Positions 1-11,666 of a DNA stretch of 64,000 bases are shown here, one piece after another. A model generated the notes under the pieces. The model did not search any database and had not been told where the DNA came from. It saw only the letters and a program-made list of their open reading frames with translations. Source of the DNA: Cryptomeria japonica (Eukaryota > Streptophyta > Pinopsida > Cupressales > Cupressaceae); the NCBI RefSeq assembly GCF_030272615.1, contig NC_081415.1, positions 379,217,392 through 379,281,391 of the forward strand, written 5' to 3'. Position numbers and translations under genes: made by a program. Within the stretch, counting starts at the first letter, position 1; every line of letters begins with the position of its first letter.

Positions 1-339
1 CGTGCATCTAATCACCAGTCCTAAAAGAGTATAATGGCACTTTGAATGCATTTTTGTGATGTGAAATTTGTAGACACTTAAAATTGGATAACGCTTGTGG
101 TGTCATACTTTAACATGTATGTGCTTCCTATTATTAGGTTTCACACTTACTAACATTTCTTCTATGTTAACATTTGATCTTTATCATCTATTAACATTGT
201 GCCATTCTTTTGCATTCTTTTCCTATTCAATCCCATTTTCTTGAATTTGAATTAGGTCTTCTCGATGTCAATATCAATTGTCATTTCATAATCATGATCA
301 ACTTTTAATGAACTAATCAGATATTGTTTTAACCTTAAT

Positions 340-590
340 CGATGACAATTAGGGTTGTTTTCAATCATTTTCAATATCAATCTTCTTTCAATCAATTATC
401 AATCAATTTGGATCAATTTGTATCATTTTTAATCATTATCAATTTCTATCAATCTTGATCGATTCATCATTGATCCCTATCAATTATCAATCATCATTTA
501 CCACTATCAATCTTTGTCAATTTCCATCAATCCTTGTCAATTTTGATTGATTTTTCATTGATCCCTATCATTATCAATTTGGTTAATTTT
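340..590. repeat. Degenerate TCAAT/ATCAAT low-complexity repeat
   Basis: The pentamer TCAAT and variants (ATCAATT, TATCAAT, GATCAATTTG) recur dozens of times over about 250 bp without strict phase. It is consistent with an old, diverged microsatellite. No coding potential was seen. Confidence 0.7.
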
Positions 591-939
591 TGGTCCTTAT
601 AAATCATTGTGATGATCTCATGTTCATCATCATCGATGTTAATCATGTCAATCCTATCATGGCATCATTTAATCTAATTAATTTATCATTCTAGTTAGGG
701 TTTAATAATTCTTTAATTATTTCTCCGTTTTATTCCTTTTCCTATCTAGGGTTTAATAGTTCATCAATTAGTTATCCCTTTGTCCTAAGTAATTTATTTT
801 AGGATTTATGAATTAGTTCATTATCACAATTCCCTTTTTCCTATTTTAAAATTAAATATTATTTATTTAGTTGCCTAATTATGAGGTTTGTTGGAGAAAT
901 TAATAAATAAATATTATTAATTTATCCCCCACTTCTCCT

Positions 940-1038
940 CCTCTTTACTAGCTTCCATTCCTCTTTTTTAGCTTCCATTCCTCTTTTTTAGCTTCCCTCC
1001 TCTTTTCAAGCTTCACCTCCTCTTTTCCAGCCTTCCAC
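940..1038. repeat. CT-rich minisatellite, unit about 19-20 bp
   Basis: Five tandem, progressively diverged copies of a unit of the form AGCTTCCATTCCTCTTTTT lie head to tail. The first copies are nearly identical; the last ones read AAGCTTCACCTCC and CAGCCTTCCAC. The polypyrimidine strand is the plus strand. No gene overlaps it. Confidence 0.75.
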
Positions 1039-3689
1039 TTTCCTCATTTTTGAATGGTAAATTGCCCTCCACAATTCACTCATTTTGTCATATTTGTCAT
1101 ATCTGACATATGACATATTTCCCCACTACTTGTACTTCATATTTCTCCTATTAATCTGGCCTTCCCTTCCATGAATTTGAAGTGGGTATTCTCAATCAAT
1201 TAGTATGATTTGTGGTACAAGGCATCAATTCTTAGGCATTGATTTGAATTCATCTCAACCATTCAATTTTGCACGTTCAAGTCTATAAATTAGATTCAAT
1301 TTCAATCATTTTAACAATCACATTTGAAGTAAAATCACTTTGCTCAAATTATTAGATTTTAACCATGCTTCTAGTATCCTTATTATCACTTTACTTTCAA
1401 TACATTAGCACCTATTTATTGAGAGCCACATTCACCCATTTGAAGGAGAAAGAAGAAAAATCAAGCCATGCAAAGTAGATGAATTGTGATATGGTTTGTA
1501 TGCTTTATTATTTAATTTTTCCTTTGCATCTTGATTGAGTGTGATTAGGTTGTTTCATGATTAGTCATTTTTTGGTTGGAACTTTCTTTTTTCAATAATT
1601 ATGTTTTTCTTAGAATTTATGTGAATCAATGGGTTCTCTTAGAATTTTTCTTGGATATTTGAATCCTTGATATTTTGGTTTGATTTTACTATTTTTGAGC
1701 CTATTTGAGGTCATCTGAGAAGTCTTGTGCATCTAAATCCTATATTCATGCATCTAATCACCAAAACTACATGATTGATTCAAAACTATACATTTGATGT
1801 AGATTTGTGCATCTAATTTAGACCTTCACATTTAACCCAGATTATGCTTTTGATTTTGCATAATTGACACTTAAATTTGTGCATCTAATCACCAGTCCTA
1901 TGCATTTGATTGCTTATCCTAGTTTTTCATTTGACCAGATTATAGTGACTTTTCGTTTGGATATTGCATCATGGGATCAAAATTGGATTTTGTCTACTTC
2001 ATTTTATGATAAATGAGTGTGTATTAATCATGCATGAGAGTATTTTTGTATTTAGAGATGATTAATTTAATGAGATGGTGTATTTGTTGTTGACATGTTG
2101 AATTGTATTGAAATTGATAATGATGCTTGACTCGTTTCTTCTTCCAGGTGTAATAAATTGATAGTTCATGATATGAGTGATTGAAATGAATTCTAATGTG
2201 TTTAATGGAGATAAATTGTGATTGATTCCTTATCTTTATATGTGATTTATAAATGAGATCCATGTTCATGATGAGCATGATGAGCCTAGGGTATAGTTGA
2301 TAGGGACAACTGGGAAGTGGATCCTAATGTGAAACATAAGATTGATACAAACATGAGATAATGAATTGTGTATTACTTGATATTTGTATTCTCCCTCATG
2401 CCTAAGTTCTTGTCTAGGCTTGGGATGAATTGAGAGGTTGGGAGCATTCATGAGATATGTTGACTGTTAGTGGACTTCTCGTCTACATGAGAGGATGACC
2501 TAGTTTCTCATGAGCTATTGGTGCTATAGATGACACTTCCTAATTTTTTCCCCTATCATATAAGCCCATGTCATAGATTGAGTAGTACCAATTATACATT
2601 GTATTTTATGTATGTGATGATGCTTTATGTTCTATGTATATATGATGATGCTTTGTGCTCTATGTGTATATGATGGTGCTCTCTATGTTCATGTGATTGG
2701 TATGATTTTTTTATGTATGGCATGACTATAATCTACTTTATTCTATGCTTGTTGTGTTTGGATCATGTGATCATCACCATGAGTGTAATGGGGTGGACTT
2801 AAGGGTTCCACATGATCGGGTGGTGTTGCAAACCACCATTGGACTAGAGACTCAATACTGGATTCAACATTAGACTTCTTCTTTGTTGTCTCTCGCTTAT
2901 CTTATGTACTATTAATCATGTTATTTCATATTTTTGTATAACTTGAGGACACTTGGCCTATGCACTGTATTCTTGTAGTTATGTATAAAGGACCTTCATG
3001 ATGAAGGGGATGCAACAATAAAATTATGAATGTGATTAAGAAGATTTATGCATGTGTCAGTGTTGATACTAATCACAATGTGTATTATATTCTTCATATG
3101 GTAGTTTCAATGTTGTATTAAGGCTTATCAAAGGAACACTTCAATTGGTGCATTAAAATTAACATAAATATTTCTTATGTAGACTTAGAGATTGATGTAG
3201 TTGTCTCATAAGGTCATTTTATATTCTTATCCATTTGGATTGTATTGCAAGGTAGTGATTCTTGGTAACCATTAGAGGTGTCTTATGTTTATTGAGAGTG
3301 AGTATAGATAGTGTTGATGGTTTTCAGTGCAAGCTGGTATCTGTCAGAACCGTTTGGTGACATCTAGGACCTAGTAGGTGGTCCTGATTGTTGACACAAG
3401 TCTTGTAAATTTTTAGATGGTCTTGTGTGACCCTGATCACCTTAGTGATCTTTTCCTATAGTCTTATATACCTTTCCCTATGTTCAATTATATTTTTGTG
3501 TATCTAGTCTTCTGCATGTGCATAGTCTTGTATCGACAAGCTTACCCTTCTACAAGTTTGAGCATTTATTCATTGTATATAACTTGCATGGAACTTATTT
3601 AATTCAAAAAAAAATTAATGTATTGCTTATTGATTTTTCTCTTGTCCTCTAAGGTTCCTTCGTGGGTATTACACTTGGAGGAACACACA

Positions 3690-4100
3690 AAATTTTAAGA
3701 GTTAAGACAACTATGAACTAAAGTAGAAATTGGAGAAAAAATAGCTCAAGCTAGAAAAAAAAGATGATAGGTTCACCCCTCTTATAGGGTGGTCCACTCT
3801 TCTTAATAGGGTAGATTACCCAGGAGACCCTACAACCTAACATGATTCATCTAAGAAATATTAAAATTTCTCAATCAACACATTTCTAAATGTGGGATTT
3901 TCATTCCACACTTGAAGAGGATGGAAGAAATTGAGCTAATAAGTTGACTAACAAGGATGAAAGATGTGAATAAAGGTCATATGATCACTAGGAAGACTTC
4001 TATCAAGATGAAAAAACACATGAGGATAAATGGGCATGCCACACATGTTATGGGTTAGATTTTAAAATCATTATCAAATGTTTATATTTATCCATACACT
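3690..4100. repeat. Dispersed repeat, copy 1 (pairs with 5325-5750)
   Basis: This block shares an ordered series of short matches with 5325-5750: GAGAAAAAATAGC, then a CACCCCTCT...GGTCACTC-like segment, ACCCTACAAC, AACATG, a TATCAAGAT segment and a GGCATG/GCATGTCA segment. The two are direct repeats about 1.65 kb apart, strongly diverged. They could be LTR remnants of a very old element or two independent copies of one family. Confidence 0.55.
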
Positions 4101-4904
4101 TGCTAGCGCTTGGTACCTAGTGGTATATTATGGTGTTGATTCATGGAGTTGGATTTTTTACTATTGGTGTATTTTGGTTCTTATCTAGCAATCATTTAGA
4201 GGTATTAATGTGGCTAGGAGGATCAACAACTCTAATTCTAGTGTTAGTCCACAAAAAAGAGATGAAAGATAACAAGCCTTAATTTCTTCATCTTGACTAA
4301 TTTTTCCAAGATATTGAGTTGTCTTGTATACCTTCTCTCATTTTATTCAACCTATCTTAACATTTAGATCACACTTTGCCTTTGAAAAATACAAACAAAA
4401 AAAAATATATAATATCTTTTTTTTGGTATTTTTCTAATGAAAATTGTGATCTAATCAATCTATTTGCAACACAAAATTATTTTAAATGAATGCAAGTTAA
4501 ATGATGTTAATTGAAATTATCTAAATGTAGTTTCTAAGCTTTGTTTTGAATTTTTGTATTGGTTACCTCTTGTTGAAATCAAAGGTTTTTGCAAGTACAT
4601 TCCTTATGTTGGGATCAAGGGATTTCAAAGAATAAGAAGTGGATTAAATATAATTTCATATAATATAATCCAAGAAATAATTAAATTGTCTAAATATACT
4701 AAAGTGATAGAATTATATTCTTACCAAATATTGATAACAATGTGTTACTATCCTTATGGTAGTTTTGGTTTCCTAATTTTTACTTTTCCATCTGCTATAA
4801 AGAAATGAAATTTTTTTATAGAGTTTAACTAAAAAAAGAACTTGCATGATGCTTTGAAGCTTCTCAACAAGTGCCATGATGAATGATGTCCTCAAATAGG
4901 CCAA

Positions 4905-5275
4905 CTTGGTTTATACTTTCTTCACCTCTTCCACCTTTGGGGTGATTTTCTTAGTGATTAGTTATGGGCAATTGGAGACTTGACTTTGCAAATAAGTTGA
5001 AAATGTTCTAAACAAGATCATGTTCCTAGATGAAAGAATATATACTTTCTAAGGCTTTAGAAGCTCCCTTTGATGTGTGGGTGAGAGTAGAGATTAGTTA
5101 TGGCAATTGGAGACTTGACTTTGCAAATAAGTTAAAAATCTTCTAAACAAGATCATGTTCCTAGATGAAAGATTATAGCCTTTCTAACATATATTTATAG
5201 AGGTACATTCCTCCACATGACTAAGGGGGAGATGGTTTAAATAAGAAGATAGGACAGCAAATCAAGAGAAAATAT
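4905..5275. repeat. Dispersed repeat upstream of 4CL, with internal duplication
   Basis: The same sequence occurs in the same orientation at 10470-10775, on the other side of the 4CL gene. Shared blocks are TTTCTTCACCTCTTCCACC, GATTAGTTATGGCA, GGAGACTTGACTTTGCAAAT, GATCATGTTCCT and ACATTCCTCCA. In this copy about 95 bp is duplicated in tandem (4957-5053 and 5092-5181). The other copy has one version of that segment, so the duplication is specific to this copy. No ORF was seen. Confidence 0.75.
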
Positions 5276-5324
5276 TTAGTTAATAGATGGTTAAGAGGAT
5301 AATATTAACATCTTAGAGGAATGC

Positions 5325-5750
5325 ATTATGTCCAAAACTTAAGAGAATTTTAAACCATGGGAAAAACTAGAGAAAAAATAGCCAAAATTGGAAGATTTGT
5401 GCATTAACCAAAAATGACAAGGTCGCTCCTCTTGAAACATGGATCACCCCTCTAACCAAGGTAGGTCACTCATGACCCTACAACTCAACATGGGTCATAG
5501 GTGCACCCCTAATGTCTCTTAAGAACCCCTATATTTGTAAGTGAACTTAATTTATATTTTAAAAGGTGAGGAGGGAAATAAATATAAGAAGGTGACTAAT
5601 AAAGGTAGAAAAGACAAAGAAATGTTCTATCTAGTTTCTATGAGACCCTTATCAAGATAGAAAAATTTGAAAGGAGAAACAAGCATGTCATGCGGGATGT
5701 GAGTTGGATTGTCAAATAATTATTAAATTCTTATATCAACCCATATAATT
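5325..5750. repeat. Dispersed repeat, copy 2 (pairs with 3690-4100)
   Basis: This is the second diverged copy of the block at 3690-4100, in the same orientation and with the same order of short matches. No coding sequence was recognised in it. Confidence 0.55.
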
Positions 5751-5754
5751 TTGG

Positions 5755-7290
5755 GTGCTCATAGTATCACATTTGAAGTGTAAATTTTTTCATTTGGATT
5801 TTGTTTTTAAATGGCTTAGGTGAAGGCTTGGGGCATTATAAAGGGAATTTATTTATTATTATTCTATGGCATACTTGGGATTGTTTAAATACATTTGATG
5901 AGGAGGTTACAATGATTAAATTAAGACCATGAGTTGTAAGCAGATATTGTATATATAGTTCTGCGACAAGGCAATTAATGCCCTTATAAAGCACCTAAGA
6001 TTTTGACCTTGGTCGATTTGATCAAAATGATAAAAAAGAGGATGTAAAAGAAAGGTATGAGGAGTTACATACTATTTGATGTGCTTGACCATGACCATAA
6101 TCACATGAGAATTAGATTTTTTCCATGGCTCGTGATTTTGGTTACCACTTAATGGTCCCTTGTTTCTAATTTTCATGTGTATATTCAAGGCATGCAATAG
6201 TGGATTGCAAGGTTCTTTGCAAGGAATTTTATGCTACTAGACTGCTATCAATAAGTTAGGTATATCGTATTATTATACCACTTTATTTTGAATAATACAA
6301 GCATGGGTCTCTTTGGGGTGGAACTATTTCCTATAAGGGTTTCTACACATATATCTGGTATTTATGTGGTTTTCATTTTGTGAGTTAATTGATTTGTTAT
6401 ATTGATTCTCTGTTATTTTATCGATTAAATATTTATTAGCTTAAAATCACATAATGATTGGATTAAATATTCATTTTTTATTATTTTTATTATGTTTTTT
6501 ATCCTATTATGTAACAAAAGAACTATTGGTTCTAGTATAGGAAATCATGCTTTAAATCTAATGTCAAGTTGGTTATCTAATCTATCATAAATACATCTTG
6601 ATACATGATTATCCACACTTATTCATATGCATGCTATAAAATCACAAACAATGTATCTATAGCTAAGAAATATATGGCATGCATGTACAAATTACTATAT
6701 TCTAGTTCTCATAGATCTGTGCATAAGGTTTATAACTATAATAGTGGAGGTAAACTTTAGAATTCCAAATAAAAATAGATATTATAATAGCATTTATCTA
6801 ATTATTTTTGAAACATTGTTGAAATATGACATCTCTAATATAGAAGCTTCATCAAATTTTAAACTAAAAATTATTGTGTTGTTTCTTAATGCATTTATCA
6901 ATCCCAACACATGAAAATTTTCTGATGCTAAAATTTCCATAAAATTTAAAACTATAATTCTCTTAAACAATAAAACACTTATATATATAACTTGTATAAT
7001 TTGTATGTTATTATTATTATTAAATTGGTTGATATTGCCTAATTAAATCATACTAGGTATGGTCAAAATTAAATTTAAAGTTCAAAAAGGCTTAATAAAC
7101 AGGAAAAAGTGGCGCACAATGGCACACATTTATGAAGAGAGCTAAGAATGTCGAAGGGGTTCTATTGAATGGCGAAACCCTTCCTTTGAGATATAAACGG
7201 GCACAGACAATGCATAAAACATAAAACTCTGATGAACATAAATCTATCCTTGTTTAAAGGAGAAACCCACGAAAACAAATTTGCAGTGTG
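5755..7290. other. Intergenic stretch 3' of the 4CL gene
   Basis: I see no gene. The sequence is AT-rich with short homopolymer runs and TTATTATTATT-like tracts near 7010. Around 6300-6370 it resembles the terminal part of a plant LTR (GGGTCTCTTTGGGG, then a CACATATAT segment), but no partner LTR, PBS or polypurine tract was found. The end nearest 7291 should hold the 3' UTR of the 4CL transcript. Confidence 0.4.
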
Positions 7291-7291
7291 T

Positions 7292-9648
7292 TTATTTGCC
7301 TTCCTCAGGGGCAGGGGCAGGGGCAGGGGCAGGAGCAACGAGCTTTGCTCTCAAATCCTTTCTAAGTATTTTTCCGGCAGCAGACTTGGGTATCGCATGG
7401 ATGAAATACACCTTATGCAGTCTCTTGTAAAACACCACCTGTTTGTTCGTTCACTAATTGTTAGCATGGACCAAATCTAATTGTAAAATAAGGAGAGGAG
7501 CAATTTAGATTTTGCTTCTAAAGCTACCTGTTTGGCCACGAATTGCTTGATTTCATCTTCTGTAAGATCAAATCCGTTGGATCTAACGACGAAGGCTACA
7601 GGAACCTCTCCTGCGGCTTCATCCTTTTGGCTGTGCATCATTCCCCAATTCAACAATCAGCAAAATTTGCAAACAAAAGCAAATTTCTTTTTTTTACCAC
7701 AAATGTAGCTTCACATTAAAGGCTTACGGGACAACTGCTGCGTCTGCGATTGATGCATGGGTGATAAGAATTGATTCCAACTCCGCAGGAGGCACCTGCA
7801 TGTGCAATCAATGAACATATAGAGTATTGAAGTAGAAAAATGAAGCATAATGATGTGAATGTCTTAACAAAAACAACTATTTCTATAATAAATGGAATGT
7901 AATGATGTGAATGTCTAGAAATTTTTTAATTTTTCATCTTTAATTTGATGAAAAAAACATAATGATGTGAACATGTAGAAGGATAACAAAATGTTATCAT
8001 ATGTGAAATTTGATGGGCATCAAGAACAAAATTGAATAAGATAGAAAAACCTGGAATCCCTTGTATTTGATGAGTTCTTTCACTCTGTCCACGATGAAAA
8101 CTTCATCGTCATCGTCAATATATCCAATATCTCCAGTATGCAACCACCCATCTTTATCAATAGTCCTTGCCGTAGCCTCCGGATCATTGAGATAACCTTG
8201 AAAGCACAAACCAGTCAATAAATATTGCAAACAAAAGGAGGAGTAAGAATGAATGTGTGGAAGTTTTTATTGACACCCACAAGACCGACCAGTCTATAAG
8301 ACTCAAAAATTGAAACAATCAGGAAAGAAAGTGGGAGGCAGTGAATACCTTTCATAATTTGGGGGCCTCGGATGCAAATTTCTCCCGGTTTGTTATAGGA
8401 AAGCGATTCCCCGGTGTCCGGGTCAACGATCTTCATGTGGGCGTTGCGAACAACCGTTCCACAGGAGCCGGAGTTGGTAGGGAAGGGGTCCTTGGCGAAT
8501 GCGAGGCACATTGAAAGCACGGGGCCCGCCTCCGTCATACCGTAGCCCTGACCAAAGGTAGCGTTGGGAAGGCGGGTGGAGAGGGCTTGTTGGAGCTCTT
8601 TCCCAAGAGGCGCTGCACCAGAGAGCACAATCCTAATGGAGCTGAGATCGTGATGGTCGAGCATGGGGTTCTTGGCAATGGCCAGCACAATGGGAGGCAC
8701 CACAGGGGCAACGGTGACCTTGTAAGTGTGGATTAAGTGCAGCAGCGTAGCGATCTCAAACTTGTGCATCAGCAGAATGGCGGCGCCGGCTCTCAAGGAA
8801 CAGAGCAACACAGAATTGAGGGAGTAGATGTGAAAGAGCGGGAGCACACAGAGCACCACGTCGTCGGAGTGCAGATAAAGATTGGGGTTGAGGCCATCGA
8901 CCTGCTGAGCAACGCTGGAGAGAAGGCTCTTGTGCGTCAAGATAACTCCTTTGGGGAGACCCGTGGTTCCCGAGGAATAGGGCAGGGCTACAGCGTCGTC
9001 CGGCACGAGAGAAGGGGCAGGGCACTTGTCCTCGTCGCCTTCCAACAGGGCCGAAATGTGACCGCACCCCTCCGGCGGGGCGTCCACCGTTAGGACTTGC
9101 AGGTGGGGAAGGAAGTCGGCGAGCTTTTCGACATAGGCAGCGTGCGTGACAACCATTCGGGCATTGGAGGCGCGGAGTTGCTTGGCAATATCGGCGGGGG
9201 TGTAGAAAGGATTGGCTGTGGTGGCCACGCCGCCGGCGATGGTTGTGCCCAGGAATACAAACGCAAATTCGGGGCAATTGTGGAGCAGGAGCATGACCAC
9301 GTCGCCTTTTCCGATGCCCACTTTCGCCAGCCCCGAGGCCATCTTTCTGGATATTAAATCCACATCTCCATAGCTATAGATTTTTCCGGAAGATCCGTCT
9401 ATCAAGCATGGCCTGTCTCTCACTTTCTCCAAATTCTCGAAGCAATAGGTGTGCAGGGGAAGATGGTATGGAATATCTATGTCCGGCAGCTTTGATCTGT
9501 ACAGATGCTCCTTCACTGGAGAATCCTCAATCATTACACCATTATTAGGGGAATTCTCCTTGACTTGGGAATCTCCATTGATCATTGCACTAGGAGGTGG
9601 GGGTTGCTGCATCAGGGGCAGAGACGGTTGGTCCTCCACCTGCATCAT
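7292..9648 (-). CDS. 4CL: 4-coumarate:CoA ligase, five exons
   Basis: ATP-dependent ligase that turns 4-coumarate and related hydroxycinnamates into CoA thioesters, feeding lignin and flavonoid synthesis in the cytosol. Coding exons (minus strand): 9648-8349, 8196-8051, 7795-7728, 7630-7528, 7438-7292. All introns are GT-AG and the joined frame gives 587 residues with no stop. Box [12 protein letters not shown] is at residues 225-235, [12 protein letters not shown] near 365-376 and box II GEICIRG at 422-428. The A10 motif [11 protein letters not shown] carries the catalytic Lys562. The Pro-Val pair after MTEAG matches a substrate-pocket position known from poplar 4CL1. It is longer than typical 4CL (about 540-570): about 48 residues precede the conserved LYRSKLPDI, and the C-terminus is an Ala-Pro repeat ending EEGK. 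No peroxisomal SKL is present. The start is the first of two adjacent ATGs, just downstream of a TATA box. Whether it is a lignin-type or flavonoid-type paralogue is not settled here. Confidence 0.95.
7306..7335 (-). repeat. Coding hexanucleotide repeat, Ala-Pro tail of 4CL
   Basis: Five tandem CAGGGG-type hexamers (the last is CAGGAG) lie within the last exon. Read on the minus strand they encode the [10 protein letters not shown] stretch just before the C-terminal EEGK. The array is in frame, so unit gain or loss would change protein length by two residues without breaking the frame. Confidence 0.9.
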
Positions 9649-9970
9649 TGTGCTTGCAAGCTTTGGATTTCTCTCTGCTCCTCCTCTAGTTCTCCTCCTC
9701 CCAGGACGCCAAGAGAGTGGACGTGAGAGAGGGAGATGAATTTGATGTTTATAAGCAAGCTCTCTAATTCAGAGCCACTTGAGTTTGAGGGGCCGGTGAA
9801 CGTGTGTGTGTGTGTTAGGTGGAGATTGTGGTGTGGCTTTCGTTTTTTTTTTAAGGCATAAGAGTATCTAACATGATAAGAGTAATCGAGGTTGAGGGGT
9901 AGATTGAAGGAGATGATGGCGTGAACGTGGAGACGTAGGTAAAACTGTTTGGCGATGCTGGTTAGTTGAA
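9649..9970 (-). promoter_or_regulatory. 4CL promoter and 5' leader: TATA box and AC elements
   Basis: On the minus strand a TATAAA lies at 9753-9748, about 100 bp before the ATG, predicting a leader of roughly 70 nt. ACCTAAC at 9820-9814 exactly matches the AC-III element bound by R2R3-MYB activators of phenylpropanoid genes, about 60 bp upstream of the TATA box. ACCTACG at 9940-9934 is one base from AC-I, and an ACTAACC-like site lies at about 9960-9966. A short GT microsatellite sits at 9801-9815. Element identities follow published AC consensus sequences; activity is inferred. Confidence 0.7.
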
Positions 9971-10227
9971 ATGGCCACTCCTTTTACTTCCTCTTCCTCT
10001 CTTCACCAACTACTTTCTCCTCTTCTCTTCTCCTCTCTTCTCATCTCACCTTTGACCAGATTATGGTGTGGGTCTTATTCATCCACAAGTCCGAAAATCA
10101 TATTTAATGAACATACACCCAATCCAATGGAGTGGCATTATAGCTCAAATTCGAATCTATCGATAATTCAACTCTAATCGTAATGGTTGGTACTTATTTT
10201 TTATTAAGTTGACTCACCATTTAATTT

Positions 10228-10919
10228 TTATGTATATTTATTTATTATTTATGAAGATTTGAGATTTGAGTTCAGTTTCATCTAGATGTCCATACATATA
10301 CTTTACAATTAAACCAAATATCATTTTGTTCCATTTAGTTATCTTTATCGTGCTTAAAGGCTAACTAAAACTATTTATTACGTTGAGAGATGTAACTACA
10401 CTAGGAGTGAGATGTGAATATTTAACAAAAAATATTTAATGAAACCTATAGAATTGACATATCAAAATTATAGTTTCTTCACCTCTTCCACCTTTGGAAT
10501 AATTTTCTTAGTGATAAGAGAAGATATAAGATTGAATACTAATTTGGAAGGCTTTAGAAGCTTCTTCCTTTGATGTGTGAGTGAGAGTAGAGATTAGTTA
10601 TGGCATTTGGAGACTTGACTTTGCAAATAGATTGAAAATATTCTAAACATGATCATGTTCCTCAAGGAAATAATATAGACTTTTCAACAAATATTTATAG
10701 AGGAACATTCCTCCAAATGAAGAAGGGGGAGATGATTTAATATGAAGATAGGGCAACGAATCGAGAGAAAATATTTATTTATTTATGAAGATTTTAGATT
10801 TGAGTTTAGTTCCATCTAGATGTCTATACATGGACTTTATACTTTAAACCAGGTGACATTTGGTTCCATTTATTTATCTGTATTGTTCTTAAAAGGCTAA
10901 CTAAAACTATTTATTACGC
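10228..10919. repeat. Direct-repeat-bounded unit (possible TRIM-like element)
   Basis: Two direct repeats of about 150 bp (10228-10383 and 10770-10919) share TTTATGAAGATTT, CATCTAGATGTC, TTCCATTTA and GGCTAACTAAAACTATTTAT. They bracket about 390 bp that includes the copy of the 4905-5275 repeat (10470-10769). No ORF, and no clear TG...CA ends or target-site duplication could be fixed, so a terminal-repeat miniature element is only one explanation. A local duplication around a pre-existing repeat is the other. Confidence 0.5.
10470..10775. repeat. Dispersed repeat downstream of 4CL (copy of 4905-5275)
   Basis: Same orientation and order of matches as 4905-5275, without that copy's internal duplication. 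It keeps an extra segment (GATAAGAGAAGATATAAGAT...) where copy 1 has the duplicated block. It lies between the two 150-bp direct repeats of 10228-10919. Confidence 0.75.
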
Positions 10920-10923
10920 TAAA

Positions 10924-11565
10924 TGTAGAAATATGTTTGTATTTAGAAAAATGCTATCCAAAACCCTCTTTCTTTCATCTTGTGTGTAGCTAGAGGTACT
11001 CATTAGAGCTGAGAGACCTAGAACAACATCAAGAGCCTAGTATAGACTTGTTCCTAGAATTTGGACTTGTTTCCCTAGGACCAAGGCACCCGGGGCACTC
11101 TTGTCCTTAGTATTTTTCATCAAATTTCATTGGTGGCTTCCAGCCTGCTTTAAGTTGTAGATTTTTCATTAGTAGCTTAGCCTTAGAAGACCAGAGCATT
11201 TTGGGCACCCTAGACTTTCCAAATCAGCATCAAATTTCAATTACAGGTGCAGAGTCAAATTCCTTATCCATTTTTGTACCTATTGTGAAGTTTCTATTTC
11301 ACTATTATTTAGTACAATTAGTCTAGGTTGCTAGTTCATGCATGCACATCCTAGCATAAATCTTTGCACTCAATTTGCATCTCGTCAATTACATTTTCAA
11401 CTCAAAAAAGGGGAATATAATCCAATTAGTATCCAACCCTCTCCTTAATATAATTGAGTTTGAATCTATTGATTCACTCTCCCTTTTAATGTTGTGTGTG
11501 GAAAATAGATCATTTCCTAATTTACAAAGCTTAACTTGTAAAACCCTAAATTTCCCTACTTTACA
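10924..11565 (+). mobile_element. Old Ty3-type LTR end followed by primer-binding site
   Basis: The sequence CTACTTTACA at 11556-11565 is followed, after three bases, by TGGTGAACCCGAC (11569-11581). The same junction TTACA-TTT-TGGTGAACCCGAC ends the much clearer LTR at 61999-62019. This therefore appears to be the 3' end of a plus-strand LTR with its PBS. The left boundary is uncertain; a TG at 10924 is a candidate. The interior is lost after about 100 bp, where the minus-strand element at 11667 inserted. Confidence 0.5.
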
Positions 11566-11666
11566 TTTTGGTGAACCCGACTCTTCTTGCACTTTCATAT
11601 TTTTGTGATATCAAATCTGATTTTTTATAATTTCATTGCATGCATTGAGTTGACATTTCTTTGTGT

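Larger units (their letters stand above)
1..3690. other. Non-coding, repeat-derived AT-rich stretch
   Basis: No gene is supported here; open frames are short and match no family I know. Visible structure is repetitive: a TCAAT-rich low-complexity block (about 340-590), a CT-rich minisatellite (940-1038), A/T-rich palindromic sequence near 895-925, and the motif GCATCTAATCAC recurring at 4-15 and several times in 1728-1895. The stretch looks like decayed retrotransposon sequence, but I could not pair LTR ends or see a primer-binding site. The tail at about 3300-3670 has the look of an LTR end (a run to GGGTATTACA), which is only a guess. Confidence 0.5.

Noticed and set aside
945-1040. Telomere-like or centromeric satellite
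   Set aside because: Only five diverged CT-rich units of about 20 bp; no TTTAGGG-type repeat is present.
8737-9739. Several open frames antisense to or out of frame with 4CL exon 1
   Set aside because: They lie in the GC-rich coding exon and are shadows of the 4CL frame; the proteins have no family features.
9971-10177. Plus-strand ORF just upstream of 4CL (MATPFTSSSSLHQLL)
   Set aside because: Ser/Leu-rich, 68 codons, no homologous family recognised, and it lies in the region that best reads as the 4CL promoter. A divergent small gene cannot be excluded but is unsupported.
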